A stretch of 64,000 nt of DNA, taken from Cuneatibacter caecimuris. GTDB taxonomy: Bacteria; Bacillota; Clostridia; Lachnospirales; Lachnospiraceae. Within the stretch, counting starts at the first letter, position 1; the number at the start of each line of letters is the position of its first letter. The position numbers and the translations under genes were made by a program. This document shows, one piece after another, positions 8,891-17,767 of the stretch. The stretch covers positions 123,607 to 187,606 of the forward strand of contig NZ_SGXF01000005.1 in assembly GCF_004216775.1 (NCBI RefSeq), read 5' to 3'. The notes below the pieces were generated by a model. It saw nothing but the letters and a program-made list of their open reading frames with translations, ran no database searches and was not told where the DNA came from.

Positions 8891-9925
8891 ATGCGGCTCA
8901 GCGGCAAACAGAAAAGAGCGTTCAGATTTATAGGAATTACTGCGGCAGTATACCTTTCTTTCAGGTTTTTGCTTCCGCTGGTAATTCCTTTTTTGCTGGC
9001 GTACTGGATCGGGCTGGCCGTAACCCCTTCCGCAAAATGGATGAAGGAGCATCTGCGCATTCCGGAAGTGGCGGGGGCCGTGATCATGATGCTTCTGGCC
9101 GGGATCATCCTGGCCGGCGTATGCTTTCTGCTGGGAGAACAGCTGGTACAGCAGCTGAGCAGGCTGGCCGAACGCCTGCCGGGATATTTGGATACAGCCC
9201 AGCGCTGGCTGGAAGGCTGCTGCAGGTCGGCGGAACGGTTTTTTCACCTGGAGGATGGGCTTTTGCTCCAAAAGGCGGGACAAATGCTGCAGAATGCGGG
9301 AGAACAGCTTCAGTCCACCATTATGCCTATGGTAATGGAAAACAGCGTATCCATTGTGGTATGGGTGATTGAGGTAACTACAGTGCTGGCAATCACCATC
9401 ATGGCGGCGGTGCTCAGTGTAAAGGAACGGGAAGGAATCAGGAAACTAAAGGAAGAATCTATGTACAGCAGAGAAATCCAGATGGTATGCAAACCGGTGG
9501 CCAGGGTGGGCCAGGCGTATCTGCGGAGCCAGGCGATTATTCTGGTGATCATCATTGCCATCTGTATTACAGGGCTTTTCCTGATCGGAAATACTTACAG
9601 CGTGGTGCTGGGAATCCTGATCGGCCTGCTGGACGCACTGCCTTTATTTGGCACAGGAACCGTACTGATTCCATGGGCGCTGATCCTGCTGGTGACAGGG
9701 AACTTCTACCAGGCCGCGGTGCTGCTGACAGTTTATCTGGTCTGCTACTTTATCCGGGAAATCCTGGAAGCCAAGCTGATGGGCAAACGGACCGGGATGA
9801 CGCCTCTGGAAACAATGCTGGTGATGTACGTGGGACTGCGGCTGTTCGGCCTGATCGGGCTGTTCCTGGGGCCCATTGGCTGGCTTTTGATAAAAGAGAT
9901 TGACAAAACTTTAAAAGTGGCATAA
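8891..9925 (+). CDS. YtvI-like/AI-2E exporter family membrane protein
   Basis: 344 residues with about eight hydrophobic segments: one near the N-terminus, one at about 55-75, one near 155-178 and a dense group from about 215 to the end. The architecture and the terminal GLFLGPIGWLLIKEID motif match the UPF0118/AI-2E family; the length and N-terminus resemble the sporulation protein YtvI. ATG 8891 is preferred to a TTG at 8867 because AGGTGG lies 5 bases upstream. The proS promoter lies inside the last codons. The transported substrate is unknown. Confidence 0.82.
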   Translation: MRLSGKQKRAFRFIGITAAVYLSFRFLLPLVIPFLLAYWIGLAVTPSAKWMKEHLRIPEVAGAVIMMLLAGIILAGVCFLLGEQLVQQLSRLAERLPGYLDTAQRWLEGCCRSAERFFHLEDGLLLQKAGQMLQNAGEQLQSTIMPMVMENSVSIVVWVIEVTTVLAITIMAAVLSVKEREGIRKLKEESMYSREIQMVCKPVARVGQAYLRSQAIILVIIIAICITGLFLIGNTYSVVLGILIGLLDALPLFGTGTVLIPWALILLVTGNFYQAAVLLTVYLVCYFIREILEAKLMGKRTGMTPLETMLVMYVGLRLFGLIGLFLGPIGWLLIKEIDKTLKVA

Positions 9926-9928
9926 AAT
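9900..9928 (+). promoter_or_regulatory. promoter of the T-box-proS unit
   Basis: Consensus TTGACA (9900-9905) and TAAAAT (9923-9928) with a 17-base spacer, located within the 3' end of the preceding membrane-protein gene. Confidence 0.75.
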
Positions 9929-9939
9929 AAGCACACAAA

Positions 9940-10170
9940 CAGCGATGATGAGGGCTAGTAGGAATGCGGGCGCTTTCCAGAGAGAAGACCATATGGTGGA
10001 AGGTTTTCATGCCGGCCGGTTCTGAACCTGCCTCTGAGCTTCCTGCGAGGATGGCCGAAGCAGGACGCAGTCCAGCGTTACGGGCATGGAGAGTGCCGTT
10101 TAAACAGACGGTAAATCAGGGTGGTACCGCCGGAAATCCGGTCCCTAACGGGGCTGCGTTCCGGCGTTTT
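9940..10170 (+). promoter_or_regulatory. T-box leader (proline) of proS
   Basis: Stem I begins at GCGATGATGAGG, with AGTA and AGAGAGAAG loop motifs. A candidate specifier CCT (proline) is at 10027-10029 in the context GAACCTG. The T-box itself, with GGGTGGTACCGC, is at 10119-10130. The terminator pairs CGCCGGAA (10128-10135) with TTCCGGCG (10159-10166), followed by TTTT. Uncharged tRNA-Pro should favour the antiterminator and raise proS expression. Confidence 0.88.
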
Positions 10171-10174
10171 TCTA

Positions 10175-10203
10175 TTGCATAGGAAACTGCGTTCCCTATG
10201 CAA
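10175..10203. repeat. short palindromic intergenic repeat
   Basis: TTGCATAGG (10175-10183) and CCTATGCAA (10195-10203) form a perfect 9-bp inverted repeat around a short centre. Related copies sharing CATAGGAAAC occur near 1686, 13628 and 41232. It lies between the T-box terminator and the proS ribosome site. Confidence 0.7.
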
Positions 10204-10263
10204 CAAAACCTTCCGGGAGGAGGGGAATTGAAGGAATATTTGTTTTTGCAGAAGGAGGAGAAA

Positions 10264-11700
10264 ATGGCAAAAGAAAAGAAGTTTGTTGAGGCGATCACTT
10301 CCATGGAGGAGGATTTTGCCCAGTGGTACACGGATGTGGTAAAGAAGGCCGAACTGATCGAGTATTCTACTGTACGCGGATGCATGATTCTGCGACCCAA
10401 TGGATACGCCATATGGGAAAATATCCAGAAGCAGCTGGATGAGAGGTTTAAAGAGACCGGTGTGGAAAATGTATATATGCCTATGTTCATTCCGGAAAGC
10501 CTGCTGCAGAAGGAAAAAGATCATGTGGAGGGTTTTGCGCCTGAGGTGGCCTGGGTTACCTATGGTGGCGGCGAAGAGCTGCCGGAAAGGCTGTGCGTCC
10601 GCCCTACCTCTGAAACATTGTTCTGCGATTTTTATTCCAGGATTATTCAGTCATACCGTGACCTGCCAAAGGTGTATAATCAATGGTGTTCCGTAGTGCG
10701 GTGGGAAAAGACAACAAGGCCTTTCCTGCGCACAATGGAATTCCTCTGGCAGGAAGGCCATACGGCCCACGCTACGGCAGAAGAGGCAGAGGAACGCACA
10801 ATCCAGATGCTGAACCTCTATGCGGATTTCTGTGAACAGGTGCTTGCGATTCCAATGATTAAGGGAAAGAAAACAGATAAAGAGAAATTTGCAGGGGCTG
10901 AATCCACCTATACCATTGAAGCATTGATGCACGATGGCAAAGCGCTGCAGTCCGGAACCAGCCATAATTTTGGAGACGGGTTCGCCAGGGCTTTCGGGAT
11001 TCAGTATTCTGATAAGGACAATCAGCTGAAATATGTGCATCAGACCTCCTGGGGCATGACCACCCGAATGATCGGCGCGATCATCATGGTGCATGGAGAC
11101 AATTCCGGCCTGGTGCTGCCGCCCAGAATTGCCCCCACCCAGGTGATGATCATTCCCATCGCCCAGCATAAAGAGGGAGTGCTGGAAAAGGCTGAGGAAC
11201 TGAGGGCCATGTTGAAAAATGATTACCGGGTGAAAGTGGACGCCACAGACAAATCTCCGGGATGGAAATTCAGCGAACAGGAGATGAGAGGCATTCCCCT
11301 TCGGATTGAAGTGGGCCCCAAGGATATCGAAGCAGGGCAGGCGGTAATTGTCCGGCGGGATACCAGAGAAAAGACAGTAGTGCCATTTGAAGAACTGCAG
11401 GGCAAGGTGGGAGAGATTCTGGAAACCATGCAGAAGGAAATGCTGGAGCGGGCGCGGAACCATCGCGACGCCCATACAACAGAAGCAGTTACTTATGAAG
11501 AATTTAAAGACGCGGTTGCGAATAAACCTGGATTTATTAAAGCAATGTGGTGCGGGGACGAGGCCTGTGAGAATAAGATAAAAGAGGAGACCACAGCTAC
11601 TTCCAGGTGCATGCCTTTTGAGCAGGAGCATATTTCTGATACCTGTGTCTGCTGCGGCCGGCCGGCCAAGGCTATGGTGTACTGGGGAAAAGCCTACTGA
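10264..11700 (+). CDS. proS: prolyl-tRNA synthetase (short, archaeal/eukaryote-type)
   Basis: Charges tRNA-Pro. At 478 residues and without the inserted editing domain of the E. coli form, this is the ProS type 3 architecture. Class II motifs are visible ([38 protein letters not shown]; the [14 protein letters not shown] region), with the anticodon domain following and a C-terminal zinc-like segment whose cysteines are in WCGDEACE and [12 protein letters not shown] 10264 follows GAAGGAGGAGAAA. It is controlled by the upstream T-box. The cca gene follows 43 bases later and may be cotranscribed. Confidence 0.95.
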   Translation: MAKEKKFVEAITSMEEDFAQWYTDVVKKAELIEYSTVRGCMILRPNGYAIWENIQKQLDERFKETGVENVYMPMFIPESLLQKEKDHVEGFAPEVAWVTYGGGEELPERLCVRPTSETLFCDFYSRIIQSYRDLPKVYNQWCSVVRWEKTTRPFLRTMEFLWQEGHTAHATAEEAEERTIQMLNLYADFCEQVLAIPMIKGKKTDKEKFAGAESTYTIEALMHDGKALQSGTSHNFGDGFARAFGIQYSDKDNQLKYVHQTSWGMTTRMIGAIIMVHGDNSGLVLPPRIAPTQVMIIPIAQHKEGVLEKAEELRAMLKNDYRVKVDATDKSPGWKFSEQEMRGIPLRIEVGPKDIEAGQAVIVRRDTREKTVVPFEELQGKVGEILETMQKEMLERARNHRDAHTTEAVTYEEFKDAVANKPGFIKAMWCGDEACENKIKEETTATSRCMPFEQEHISDTCVCCGRPAKAMVYWGKAY

Positions 11701-11743
11701 TAAAGATACAAAAGAGCGGAGAATAAGGATAAGGAGGGAGCAG

Positions 11744-13549
11744 ATGGCTGAGGGGAAAATAACAGAAAATCTTCCTGTTCTGCCGCGGGAAGTGGAGCAG
11801 GTCATCAGCAGGCTGGAAGCTGCGGGCTTTGAAGCCTACGCGGTGGGCGGCTGTGTCCGGGATGCGCTGCTCCTTCGGGAGCCGGAGGACTGGGATATCA
11901 CAACCTCGGCGCTCCCTGAACAGGTGAAAGAATTATTTGGGCGGACAGTGGATACCGGAATTGCCCATGGGACTGTGACAGTCCTGATACAGGGGAAAGG
12001 TTTTGAGGTGACCACTTACAGAATTGACGGAGAATACAGGGACGGGCGCCATCCGGACCAGGTGGAGTTTACCAGGAATCTGGAAGAGGATTTGAAACGG
12101 CGGGATTTCACTATCAATGCCATGGCCTATAATCCATCCAGAGGTCTGGCGGATCTTTTTGGCGGAAGAGCAGATTTAAAGTCAGGCGTGATCCGGTGTG
12201 TGGGAGCGGCTGAGGAGCGTTTTTCAGAGGACGCCCTGCGGATTCTGCGGGCAGTGCGTTTTGCAGGCCAGCTGGGATTTGAGATTGAAGAAAAGACTTT
12301 TGAAGCCATGAAAAAGCTGGCCCCGTCGCTGCGCCGCATCAGCCAGGAGCGGATACAGACTGAACTGACAAAGCTGCTCCTTTCAGATCATCCGGAAAGA
12401 CTGCTGACTGCCGCGGAAGCCGGGATTACAGCTGTAGTGCTTCCTGAGCTGGACGCTTGCCTCGGCCTTCCCCAGAGGAACCCCTATCACTGCATGGACG
12501 TGGGCCGCCATTCAGTTGAAACAGCAAGGCAGGTAGAGAAAAACAAGGTCTTGCGGTGGACAGCGCTGCTCCATGATATCGGAAAGCCGCTGACGCATGT
12601 GGAAAGCAATGGGTGGGACAGCTATCCGGGCCATGCGGAAACCGGCGCTGCGCTGGCGGAGAAGATCCTGCGGCGTTTGAAATTTGACCATGATACGGTC
12701 AAGGGAGTCACAAAGCTGACCAGGTATCATGCTTATCATTTCCGTCAGACAAGGGCATGCGTGAGAAAGGTGATGTCCCTGGTGGGGAAAGAGATGTTTC
12801 CCAGGCTTCTGGAAGTGATGCGGGCGGACACAATGGCCAAGAGCCGGCGGGCAAAAGAGGAATATCTTCCTGCGATTGTTCAGCTGGAAAGCCTGTACCG
12901 GGAGGTGCTGGAGAAAGGCGAATGCTTTTGCCTGCCTATGCTTTCCGTAAAAGGGGCCGATCTCATTGAGGCCGGCGTCAGTCCGGGCCCGGAGCTGGGA
13001 GAGATGCTGTCCGCCATGCTGGACTGGGTGCTGCGCCGTCCGGAGGAAAATGATAAAAAAATATTGATAAGCCATTTTCAGCAGCGCGTCCGGACAGAAA
13101 TATTCCGGGAGGAAGATGCCCGGGAAACTGCGCGGATGATCCGGAGGGTCCTGCTGGAAGTAAATACGGCGGATTACCCGGAAGACGAGATGAGGCGTCT
13201 GGCAGAATGGTATACAGAGGAAAATGTCTGCTGGCTGGCAGAAGAGGGCTGTTTGTATCTGGCGAGAGAAGGCGGAAGAATCTTAGGCTGCGGGGCTGCA
13301 GTCCCTGAGGGCGGCGCCTGTGTGCTGCGCGCCATATTTGTTCTGCCGGAAGCACAGAAGAAGGGAACCGGAAGGCTGCTGCTCCAGGCCCTGGAAACAG
13401 ACCCGCTGGCTTTAGAAGCCGGAGAATGCAGGCTGCATGCGTCCCTGACAGCCAGAGGATTCTACGAGAAAATGGATTATGAGCACTCTGGCGGCGATCC
13501 TGAGCTGAAAGACGGCTGCTATGAAATGAAAAAAAAGTTAGCTCCATGA
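11744..13549 (+). CDS. cca: CCA tRNA nucleotidyltransferase fused to a C-terminal GNAT acetyltransferase domain
   Basis: 601 residues. The N-terminal 440 or so form a class II CCA-adding enzyme or poly(A)-polymerase-head protein: YAVGGCVRDALL, the metal-binding DWDIT motif, the RRDFTINAMA motif, and an HD-type segment LLHDIGKPLTH (H277/D278). It adds or repairs the tRNA 3'-CCA end. From about residue 457 to the end is a GNAT-like domain (GRILGCGAAVPEGG, IFVLPEAQKKGTGRLLLQAL, LTARGFYEKMDYE) whose substrate is unknown. Start ATG 11744 follows AAGGAGGGAG. The stop ends just before a strong terminator. No frameshift is needed to join the parts, so the fusion looks genuine. Confidence 0.9.
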   Translation: MAEGKITENLPVLPREVEQVISRLEAAGFEAYAVGGCVRDALLLREPEDWDITTSALPEQVKELFGRTVDTGIAHGTVTVLIQGKGFEVTTYRIDGEYRDGRHPDQVEFTRNLEEDLKRRDFTINAMAYNPSRGLADLFGGRADLKSGVIRCVGAAEERFSEDALRILRAVRFAGQLGFEIEEKTFEAMKKLAPSLRRISQERIQTELTKLLLSDHPERLLTAAEAGITAVVLPELDACLGLPQRNPYHCMDVGRHSVETARQVEKNKVLRWTALLHDIGKPLTHVESNGWDSYPGHAETGAALAEKILRRLKFDHDTVKGVTKLTRYHAYHFRQTRACVRKVMSLVGKEMFPRLLEVMRADTMAKSRRAKEEYLPAIVQLESLYREVLEKGECFCLPMLSVKGADLIEAGVSPGPELGEMLSAMLDWVLRRPEENDKKILISHFQQRVRTEIFREEDARETARMIRRVLLEVNTADYPEDEMRRLAEWYTEENVCWLAEEGCLYLAREGGRILGCGAAVPEGGACVLRAIFVLPEAQKKGTGRLLLQALETDPLALEAGECRLHASLTARGFYEKMDYEHSGGDPELKDGCYEMKKKLAP

Positions 13550-13582
13550 AATAGTGAATATCACAAATAGTGCAGAAACTGA

Positions 13583-13626
13583 CAGCAGCGGACGAAGTCC
13601 ATAAAAACTTCGCCCGCTGCTGCTTT
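13583..13626 (+). terminator. terminator after cca
   Basis: CAGCAGCGGACGAAGT (13583-13598) pairs with the segment at 13607-13622 over 16 bp with one G-U pair, followed by TTT. A copy of the short palindromic repeat family begins at 13628. Confidence 0.85.
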
Positions 13627-13627
13627 A

Positions 13628-13659
13628 TTGCATAGGAAACTGCGTTCCCCATGCAGCAA
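13628..13659. repeat. short palindromic intergenic repeat, second copy
   Basis: Shares TTGCATAGGAAACTGCGTTC with the copy at 10175, but the right arm is degenerate (CCATGCAGCAA). Both copies are followed by AAAACCT/AAACCT and a CCGG, so the element is longer than the palindrome. Confidence 0.65.
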
Positions 13660-13680
13660 AAACCTCCGGAATCCTGTGAA

Positions 13681-14601
13681 TCAATGCCGGTCTGTCTGAA
13701 TAAGGATCAGCTCAAAAAGCTGACGGTGTTTTTTTACGATAACATCCAGGATAATTCCGCAGATCCAGAAGATAAATGCGATTGTCCCGAAAACTCCGGC
13801 CACGATCAGCGTGGGAAAGCGCAGAACCAGGCCTGTTGAAAGAAATTCAATAAATACAGGCAGGAAAAGAATTAGCGCGGCAATCAGAAACAACACGGCG
13901 ATGCTGCTGAAAAATGACAAAGGCCTGTAATAGCGGTATAAAGAGCTGATCGTGCGCAGCACCCGGATGCCGTCCCGGAACGTGTTCAGCTTAGAAACAC
14001 TGCCCTCGGGCCTGTCCCGGTAAGAAACAGGAACTTCCTGCAGCAATAAATTTTTGTCAAGGGCGTGTATAGTCATTTCCGTTTCTATTTCAAAACCTTT
14101 GGACAGCACGGGGAATGTTTTCACAAAGCGCCTGCTGAAAGCCCGGTATCCGGTCATAATATCCCGGATATCGCTCTTAAACAATTTGTTAATGAGAAAA
14201 CGCACAATCCGGTTGCCTGAATTATGGAACATACGCTTGTTTTCCGTGAAATAGGTGGAAGAAAGGCGGTCGCCGATTACCATGTCTGCCTGGCGTTCCA
14301 GAACTTCCTCAACCATTTGGCGGGCATTTTCCGCGGGATAGGTATCGTCCCCGTCAATCATCAAATAACAGTCCGCTTCAATTTCCCGGAACATGGTGCG
14401 GATCACATTTCCTTTGCCCTGGCGTCTTTCATAGCGGACAATTGCGCCGGCTTTTCTGGCAATTTCATCTGTATGGTCAGTAGAATTATTATCATAGACG
14501 TAAATATCCGCCTCCGGCAAGGCGCTGCGGTAATCGTCCACGACCTTTGCTATGGTCTGGCTTTCATTATAGCAGGGAATCAAAACTGCAATGCTGGGCA
14601 T
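13681..14601 (-). CDS. GT2 family glycosyltransferase, polyprenyl-phosphate type
   Basis: 306 residues. A GT-A domain (VLIPCYNESQTIAKVV at the N-terminus, catalytic YLMIDGDDTYP, and DIMTGYRAFSRRF) is followed by two C-terminal membrane helices, the layout of GtrB/DPM1-like enzymes that load a sugar onto undecaprenyl phosphate. It probably supports cell-wall or surface glycan modification. ATG 14601 is chosen because AAGGAGAAG precedes it; an in-frame extension to 14685 has no site. It stands alone and converges with cca. Confidence 0.9.
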   Translation of the reverse strand: MPSIAVLIPCYNESQTIAKVVDDYRSALPEADIYVYDNNSTDHTDEIARKAGAIVRYERRQGKGNVIRTMFREIEADCYLMIDGDDTYPAENARQMVEEVLERQADMVIGDRLSSTYFTENKRMFHNSGNRIVRFLINKLFKSDIRDIMTGYRAFSRRFVKTFPVLSKGFEIETEMTIHALDKNLLLQEVPVSYRDRPEGSVSKLNTFRDGIRVLRTISSLYRYYRPLSFFSSIAVLFLIAALILFLPVFIEFLSTGLVLRFPTLIVAGVFGTIAFIFWICGIILDVIVKKHRQLFELILIQTDRH

Positions 14602-14798
14602 AAAACTTCTCCTTCCAACAAAATTACCCTTAATAATTAAGGGTAAGAATAAATTAAGTATAGCATATTTCCTGATCCCGGGCAACTGCCAGTAAATTAA
14701 ATTATTCCTGCCCTAAAGTTGGGCGGCGAAAGAAAAGGCATTTGTGGAAAGGTTACCATATTTGCAGGAAAAGAAATGTATAAATTCAATAAAAAATA

Positions 14799-14819
14799 AA
14801 AAAAGTACTGTACTTTTTT
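14799..14819. promoter_or_regulatory. 21-bp perfect dyad upstream of the kinase gene
   Basis: AAAAAAGTAC and GTACTTTTTT flank a single T, giving 10-bp perfect arms. With a 1-base centre it cannot form a normal hairpin, so an operator for a dimeric regulator is a reasonable reading. It lies 83 bases upstream of the kinase start at 14902. Confidence 0.45.
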
Positions 14820-14901
14820 GGGAAAATGTATTAAAATATACTTATTAGATTTGAAACTATCCTGACTTAATAAGAGGGCACAGACAGAAAGGAGAACTAT
14901 C

Positions 14902-15648
14902 ATGAGCGAAAAAGTTTTAATTGCAAAAGGAGACCAAAAGGAAATTTACCGGGTTGGAGATAAAACATATAAATCATTTGAACCAGGATTTCCCAAAGCG
15001 GAGGTTTTGAATGAAGCAATGAATACCGCCCGTGTGGAGGAAACAGACCTCAATATACCCAAGGTTCTGGCTGTTACAGTGGAGGACGGCAGATGGACCA
15101 TCGTGAAGGAGTACATAGAGGGGAAGACTCTGGCGGAGCTGATGGAGGAACATCCGGAGAAAAAACGGGAATATCTGGAGAAACTGGTGGACCTGCAGAT
15201 TGAGGTAAACAGTAAGAAATGCCCGCTGCTGAACCGGCTGAAAGAGAAGCTGGCGCGCCAGATTGATTCTGTCAAAGAGCTGGACGATATCACCAGGTAT
15301 GACCTGCAGACCAGGCTGGATGGAATGCCCAAACACCTGAAACTGTGCCACGGGGATTTTGAGCCGAAGAATATTATTGTGCAGGGAGACAAATATTACA
15401 TCATAGACTGGGTACATGCCGCGCAGGGCAATGCCAGCGCGGACGCCGCCAGAACATATCTGCTCCTGGCTCTTGAAGATCAAAAGACGGCGGATGAGTA
15501 TCTGGAGATGTTCTGTGAAAAAACAGAAACTGCCAAAACCTATGTACAGAAATGGCTGCCTATTGTGGCTGCCGCTCAGCTGACCAAGAAGCGCCCGCAG
15601 GAGAAGGAACTTCTGATGCGCTGGCTGGATGTAGTGGATTACGAGTAA
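14902..15648 (+). CDS. aminoglycoside phosphotransferase-family small-molecule kinase
   Basis: 248 residues. The APH/choline-kinase catalytic motif CHGDFEPKNII (H150, D152) and the metal-binding YIIDWVHAAQGN (D of the DFG equivalent) are present. The N-terminal lobe has a lysine-containing strand and an EYIEGKTLAELM hinge. The substrate is unknown: the family covers choline, fructosamine and homoserine as well as antibiotics, and context does not support a resistance role. Start ATG 14902 follows AAAGGAGAAC. A terminator follows. Confidence 0.83.
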   Translation: MSEKVLIAKGDQKEIYRVGDKTYKSFEPGFPKAEVLNEAMNTARVEETDLNIPKVLAVTVEDGRWTIVKEYIEGKTLAELMEEHPEKKREYLEKLVDLQIEVNSKKCPLLNRLKEKLARQIDSVKELDDITRYDLQTRLDGMPKHLKLCHGDFEPKNIIVQGDKYYIIDWVHAAQGNASADAARTYLLLALEDQKTADEYLEMFCEKTETAKTYVQKWLPIVAAAQLTKKRPQEKELLMRWLDVVDYE

Positions 15649-15671
15649 TTATGACAGTTTTCTTTATTTAC

Positions 15672-15707
15672 AAATTCCGGGCGGCCTGAAGGACGCCCGG
15701 AATTTTT
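15672..15707 (+). terminator. terminator after the kinase gene
   Basis: AAATTCCGGGCG (15672-15683) pairs with CGCCCGGAATTT (15694-15705), 12 bp, followed by T residues. Confidence 0.88.
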
Positions 15708-15722
15708 GATGCGGAAAAGCTG

Positions 15723-15751
15723 TTGTAACCTGCAGAGAAATCGTTTATAAT
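15723..15751 (+). promoter_or_regulatory. promoter of the MarR regulator gene
   Basis: TTGTAA (15723-15728) and TATAAT (15746-15751) with 17 bases between. Confidence 0.65.
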
Positions 15752-15793
15752 AAATATATTAACAAGGCCTGATGAGGCAGCCCGGAGGTGAGA

Positions 15794-16237
15794 ATGGACA
15801 CATACAGTGCGCTGAATACAACGCTGGTCAAGCTTTTCAACCAGATTATGGGAATTGAGAGGAAATGCCTGATTACAGAGGAGTTCAAAGATATTTCCAC
15901 CAATGATATGCACATAATCGAATGTATCGGTCTGGACAGGCCCAAGAACATGTCCTCCATCGCAAAGCAGCTGGGCGTGACGGTAGGGACGCTGACCATT
16001 GCGGTTAACGGGCTGGTAAAAAAAGGGTATGTGCACCGCCGGCGCAGTGAAATAGACCGGAGGGTGGTCTATATCTCATTGACAGAACAGGGAGTCGCTG
16101 CCTACCGGCATCATGAGGCATTTCATCAGGAGATGATCGCAGGTATTACGGACCATCTCAATGAGCAGGAGCGGGAGCTTCTGGCAGGCGTTCTGGAACG
16201 CCTGAATGAATATTTCCAGAAAAAATATGAACAATAA
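15794..16237 (+). CDS. MarR family transcriptional regulator
   Basis: 147 residues with the winged-helix core: helix-turn-helix around MSSIAKQLGVTVGTLTIAVNG followed by the wing (KGYVHRRRSEIDRRVVYISLT) that ends in the family's DRR-type motif. The N- and C-terminal helices fit dimerisation. ATG 15794 follows GGAGGTGA. It is 12 bases upstream of the NYN-domain gene and probably cotranscribed with it. The ligand and targets are not evident. Confidence 0.88.
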   Translation: MDTYSALNTTLVKLFNQIMGIERKCLITEEFKDISTNDMHIIECIGLDRPKNMSSIAKQLGVTVGTLTIAVNGLVKKGYVHRRRSEIDRRVVYISLTEQGVAAYRHHEAFHQEMIAGITDHLNEQERELLAGVLERLNEYFQKKYEQ

Positions 16238-16249
16238 AGGAGAGGTGTT

Positions 16250-16984
16250 GTGGAGGCAGAAAAACGGATTGCAATTTTAATTGATGCAGATAATATATCT
16301 GATAAATATATAAAAATCATTCTGGATGAGACGGCGAAGTCCGGGATTGCCACATATAAAAGGATTTACGGGGATTGGACTAACCCTCAGCTGGCTTCCT
16401 GGAAAGCGGTGCTGCTGGATAATTCCATTATTCCGATCCAGCAGTACAGCTATACCAAGGGGAAAAGCTCCACGGATTCAGCCATGATCATTGACGCAAT
16501 GGATATATTATATTCCGGGACGGTTGACGGGTTCTGCATCGTGTCCTCTGACAGTGATTTTACCCGGCTGGTGGCCCGCCTCCGTGAGGCAGGCAAGTAC
16601 GTGGTGGGAATGGGCGAGAGCAAAACACCCAAGCCTTTTATATCCGCATGTAACCAGTTCAAATATCTGGACCTGCTTGCCAAGAGCGCCGATAAGCCGG
16701 AGATCAGTAAGGAGATCAAGCAGAGCAGGAATAATACAGAACAGAAACATTTCAGACGGGTGATCCGCAATATCGCTATGGAGTGTTCTGACGACGACGG
16801 CTGGATTTTTTCTGCGGAACTGAAAAATCAGCTTACGAAACGCTATCCTGATTTCGATGAGCGTAATTTCGGATTCATTAAGTTCACTCCCTTTGTGGAA
16901 TCTTTGGGTGTGTTTGAAGTGCGCAGAGAGAGGACCAGTGCGGGAAACAATGTGCAGCTTGTTTATTTTAGGGTTAAACAGTGA
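16250..16984 (+). CDS. NYN domain protein with C-terminal LOTUS/OST-HTH domain
   Basis: 244 residues. The N-terminal NYN (LabA/DUF88, PIN-like) nuclease domain shows the acidic residues ILIDADNIS, STDSAMIIDAMD and IVSSDSDFTRLVARL expected for metal binding. The C-terminal portion (IRNIAMECSDDDGWIF through FEVRRE) resembles the RNA-binding LOTUS/OST-HTH domain. Together they suggest an RNA-directed nuclease. Start is GTG 16250, supported by AAGGAGAGG; it lies 12 bases after the MarR gene. Confidence 0.87.
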   Translation: MEAEKRIAILIDADNISDKYIKIILDETAKSGIATYKRIYGDWTNPQLASWKAVLLDNSIIPIQQYSYTKGKSSTDSAMIIDAMDILYSGTVDGFCIVSSDSDFTRLVARLREAGKYVVGMGESKTPKPFISACNQFKYLDLLAKSADKPEISKEIKQSRNNTEQKHFRRVIRNIAMECSDDDGWIFSAELKNQLTKRYPDFDERNFGFIKFTPFVESLGVFEVRRERTSAGNNVQLVYFRVKQ

Positions 16985-17015
16985 TAAATGTCATCGCTTT
17001 CTTATGCATTAAAAT

Positions 17016-17054
17016 GGCGGAGAGAATATCCATAGATATGCTCTCCGCCAAAAA
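17016..17054. terminator. bidirectional terminator between NYN and SEC-C genes
   Basis: GGCGGAGAG (17016-17024) pairs with CTCTCCGCC (17041-17049), with an inner ATATC/GATAT pairing; AAAAAT follows and an AAAA precedes, suiting both convergent genes. Confidence 0.8.
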
Positions 17055-17090
17055 TATTTCATACAGTTCTGCTGTGTTCCGGAAATTCAA

Positions 17091-17594
17091 TTACTTATTC
17101 CGCCCGCAGCAATGCTTATATTTCTTGCCGCTGCCGCAGGGGCAGGGATCATTGCGGCCGATTTTCGGGCCTTTTACTATGGTTGTGGAAGATTTCTGCT
17201 CTTTATAGAGCTCTTTACGGCGCTCTTCCGTCAGCAGGGAATCCCACTGAGGCAATTCATACAGCCAGCTGGCTCTGGCTTCCACCATATTGTAATACAG
17301 CTTTTCGGGCTCATATTCCAGTGAGACTTCTGTATTCTCATCCATTGTTTCGATGGGATTGGCGGTTTTCAGGCTCTCATCAATGCCGTCCAGGAAACCA
17401 GTCATGGCCATTACATCAACGCCATACTTGTCTGCCAGTTCCTTTACAGTTCCTTTTACAGGCTGTTCCTCAGCCAGAAGAGCCTCATACATATTTTTTT
17501 CAATGGCAAAATAATTGTTCCAGAATGTTTCGTATTCCTGGCGGGAGGCGTTTTCATTGTAGGCCGTCCCTCTCCACTGTTCCAGTAAAGTCAT
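17091..17594 (-). CDS. SEC-C motif protein
   Basis: 167 residues. The C-terminal end carries a SEC-C zinc-binding motif ([17 protein letters not shown]) like that of SecA and YecA-type proteins. The rest is helical and rich in acidic residues, with no recognised catalytic domain. ATG 17594 is preferred because AAGGTGG lies about 8 bases upstream; a GTG at 17606 would overlap that site. The function is unknown; SEC-C often mediates protein or ribosome contacts. Confidence 0.8.
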   Translation of the reverse strand: MTLLEQWRGTAYNENASRQEYETFWNNYFAIEKNMYEALLAEEQPVKGTVKELADKYGVDVMAMTGFLDGIDESLKTANPIETMDENTEVSLEYEPEKLYYNMVEARASWLYELPQWDSLLTEERRKELYKEQKSSTTIVKGPKIGRNDPCPCGSGKKYKHCCGRNK

Positions 17595-17670
17595 AGTGAA
17601 TTCCACCTTTGTCTGTATTTTTAATTTTGCTGACTAACAGCTCTTTTGTTAGTATATCGGGTTTATGGCT

Positions 17671-17710
17671 GTTTGTAAAGTGCTATTTCGCAGGCATATC
17701 CTTTACAAAC
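17671..17710. promoter_or_regulatory. inverted repeat upstream of the hybrid kinase gene
   Basis: GTTTGTAAAG (17671-17680) and CTTTACAAAC (17701-17710) are perfect inverted copies separated by 20 bases. It lies about 58 bases before the kinase start and could be a hairpin in its leader or a bipartite operator. No T-run follows, so it is not a standard terminator. Confidence 0.45.
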
Positions 17711-17767
17711 CTCTCATGAGGGAGTAGAATAAAAAGTAAGGATTTGTTTTCTTAAGGAGATAAACAT

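Noticed and set aside
14902-15648. Aminoglycoside resistance gene
   Set aside because: It has the APH fold only; no neighbouring resistance or mobile genes, and the family includes many metabolic kinases.
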